Shown here piece by piece: positions 38,235-39,887 of a stretch of 39,887 nt of DNA. The translations under genes and the position numbers were made by a program. The notes under the pieces are model-generated. The model was not told where the DNA came from and did no database searches. It saw nothing but the letters and a program-made list of their open reading frames with translations. Source of the DNA: Clostridia bacterium (GTDB lineage: Bacteria > Bacillota > Clostridia > Oscillospirales > Acutalibacteraceae); contig JAFOBC010000313.1 in the NCBI GenBank assembly GCA_017382015.1, positions 1-39,887 on the forward strand, read 5' to 3'. Position 1 is the stretch's first letter. Each line of letters opens with the position of its first letter.

Positions 38235-38386
38235 AAGGTCGGTGACAGGCTTCATTTTACATCTTTTTGAGCGGCTTTTTAAAAAATTAAAATCGGTCAG
38301 AAATGCCGATAAAACCGAAGCTTCTGCTATGTCGTTCCGGCCTTGAAAAGTGCGAAAATATTAATTTTTTTAGGGAGGGGAACAGA

Positions 38387-38857
38387 ATGGCAGAAAAAAG
38401 AGGGAGAAAAAACGCATACGAAACCAAGATCAAGCCAAGGTTCGACGAAATCCGTGAATGGCTTATAAACGGTGCAAATAACGAGAATATCGCATATAAT
38501 CTTGGAATTAACATGGTCACGTTTTACAAATACGTAAAAGAAAAAAACGAATTTAATGAATTGCTTAAAAACGGTAGAATCGCGGTTGTCGCACAATTGA
38601 GGAGTGCGTTAATAAAAAAAGCGATGGGATTTGAGTATCAGGAATCAAAAATAATTGAAAGAACAGATCCGGAGACCGGCGAAAAGCATCAGACTGTTGA
38701 GACGTACAACAAAAAAGCGCTTCCTGATGTCGCGGCCATCAACTTGGCGTTAAAGAATTATGACTCAGAGAACTGGTCAAACGATCCGCAGGGAGACAAG
38801 ATCAAGCGTGAAGAGCTTGAACTTAAGAAGCAAAAACTTGAAAAGGATGAGTGGTAA
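38387..38857 (+). CDS. HTH DNA-binding protein, terminase-small-like
   Basis: 156 aa from ATG 38387, chosen for GGGAGGGG 6 bp upstream. An N-terminal HTH (IREWLINGANNENIAYNLGI, NMVTFYKYVKEK), then KALPDVAAINLALKNYDSENW, a pattern seen in small-terminase-like or packaging-site proteins of Clostridia phages. A separate P27-type small terminase exists at 82, so the role may be regulatory or a second packaging factor. Confidence 0.75.
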   Translation: MAEKRGRKNAYETKIKPRFDEIREWLINGANNENIAYNLGINMVTFYKYVKEKNEFNELLKNGRIAVVAQLRSALIKKAMGFEYQESKIIERTDPETGEKHQTVETYNKKALPDVAAINLALKNYDSENWSNDPQGDKIKREELELKKQKLEKDEW

Positions 38858-38859
38858 TC

Positions 38860-39192
38860 ATGGCTAATGTAATCAAAGACAACAAATGTTTCAGAGACGT
38901 TGCACAGTGCAGACAGACAGTGACAATTGCTTCTCTTAATCACGGCGAATCGACATCAGATGTTGTATTGTTCAAGCGCGAAAACGCCGACATTCTGCCG
39001 ACTGGATTCGCTTGCGTTGCAAGTCTTCATCCGAACGTTGTCGATGGTACCGAGTGCCTGATTGATGTCAAGTGCGTATGCACGGAAGCAACAGGAATAT
39101 CAGGAGTTGACACAGGTGTTTATATTTACGTAACAAACAACAGTCCGACAGATGATGTTACGGACTTAGTGATCAGTGTGATTGCAATATGA
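38860..39192 (+). CDS. Hypothetical beta-rich protein
   Basis: 110 aa from ATG 38860 (GTG 38851 is an alternative). Beta-rich and Val/Thr-rich, ending in GVYIYVTNNSPTDDVTDLVISV; it resembles small virion or packaging-region proteins. It overlaps the HNH gene by 4 bp. Function unknown. Confidence 0.62.
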   Translation: MANVIKDNKCFRDVAQCRQTVTIASLNHGESTSDVVLFKRENADILPTGFACVASLHPNVVDGTECLIDVKCVCTEATGISGVDTGVYIYVTNNSPTDDVTDLVISVIAI

Positions 39193-39866
39193 CAAAGCGT
39201 GCAAAGTTCTATCGTTCTGACAGATGGCTGAAATTCCTTGCCAATCTGAAGGACGAACGTGCTGACGAGTCAGGCGTTATCATATGCGCTCATTGTGGAA
39301 AGCCGATCGTGAAGAAATATGATTGCATCGGACATCATAAGAAAGAATTAACAGAAGAGAACGTCGATGATGTGACGATCTCTCTGAATCCCGACAACGT
39401 GGAACTGATTCACTTCAAGTGTCATAACTTAATTCATGACAGATTCTGCGGATATGTGCAGCGGAAGCCTCAACAGGTATTCATCGTGTATGGTTCGCCG
39501 TGTTCGGGAAAGCGAACATGGGTATCTGAAAACGCAGAGCCTGATGATATCATCATAGACATTGACAGACTATGGAATGCAATCAGCTGCAGTGAGAAGC
39601 CGGACAGGTTGAAGGCGAACGTCTTCGCGATGCGAGATCTTCTCTTAGATCAGATCAGAACTCGGAACGGGTGCTGGCGTCACGCTTATATTATCGGCGG
39701 TTATCCGCTGACGGGAGAGCTTGAACGTCTGGCCGACTTCGTTAATGCCGATGATGTTATATATATTGACACACCAAAAGACATTTGTTTACAGCGTGCA
39801 AAGTCTGAGGCAATGATCGGATATATCGAGGACTGGTGGGAGCGATACACTCCCCCCGTCACATGA
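39189..39866 (+). CDS. HNH endonuclease fused to a P-loop kinase-like domain
   Basis: 225 aa. N-terminal HNH nuclease (about 1-90): CAHCGK, GHHKKEL, then NPDNVELIHFKCHNLIH, with zinc Cys and catalytic His. C-terminal P-loop domain (about 95-225): Walker A GSPCSGKRTW, then DIIIDIDRLWNAI (catalytic Asp), resembling polynucleotide-kinase-like enzymes. HNH proteins next to terminases help cleave packaging sites. The kinase half may repair or modify ends; that is inference. Confidence 0.88.
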   Translation: MTKRAKFYRSDRWLKFLANLKDERADESGVIICAHCGKPIVKKYDCIGHHKKELTEENVDDVTISLNPDNVELIHFKCHNLIHDRFCGYVQRKPQQVFIVYGSPCSGKRTWVSENAEPDDIIIDIDRLWNAISCSEKPDRLKANVFAMRDLLLDQIRTRNGCWRHAYIIGGYPLTGELERLADFVNADDVIYIDTPKDICLQRAKSEAMIGYIEDWWERYTPPVT

Positions 39867-39887
39867 TTATTTTCGTTAAAAGGGTAC

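Overview
The window reads as a complete temperate siphophage genome, probably circular or circularly permuted. The last gene (HNH/P-loop protein, ending at 39866) sits directly upstream of the first (terminase small subunit, 82), the usual order around a packaging site. Strong Shine-Dalgarno sequences, several TTG/GTG starts, moderate GC and the gene families point to a Clostridia host (Ruminococcus/Oscillospiraceae-like, gut or rumen). The host assignment is inference.

Layout. (1) 82-3358: small and large terminase, HK97-type portal. (2) 3361-9006: an AT-richer block in the head operon holding a 758-aa fibre-like protein whose C-terminus is the variable region (VR) of a diversity-generating retroelement (DGR), the template repeat (TR), a DGR reverse transcriptase, two small genes and a radical SAM enzyme. 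(3) 9084-14354: prohead protease, major capsid, two decoration-like proteins, head-tail connectors, major tail protein with an Ig-like domain. (4) 14417-22355: tail chaperones joined by a canonical -1 frameshift signal, tape measure, distal tail, baseplate/receptor proteins, CHAP endolysin. (5) 22356-23984: about 1.6 kb without protein genes. It holds an attP-like set of TTCCGACA repeats, then a tandem run of six short transcription units. Each has a 17-bp-spaced promoter and a hairpin terminator, and most promoters overlap the preceding terminator; these are candidate structured ncRNAs. (6) 23964-25425, minus strand: integrase and CI-like repressor, with a divergent rightward promoter and operators. 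(7) 25608-37414: early region with HTH proteins, replication initiator with internal iterons, DnaC-like loader, DUF1064 nuclease, many small proteins, and an ArpU/sigma-like late regulator. (8) 37428-39866: a seventh ncRNA of the same architecture, a late-promoter-like element, holin, HTH protein, and HNH-kinase fusion leading back to the terminase.

How it works together. The repressor controls the rightward early promoter. Early genes replicate the genome from an origin inside the initiator gene. The 37019 protein probably switches on late transcription from near 37717, which would run through holin, packaging, head, tail and endolysin genes around the circle. The ncRNA units lie at both ends of that late transcript, and each site ends with the same 18-bp plus GTTAAC element. 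The DGR would diversify a virion surface protein.

The two most interesting items are the phage ncRNA array and the DGR plus radical SAM module placed inside the head operon.
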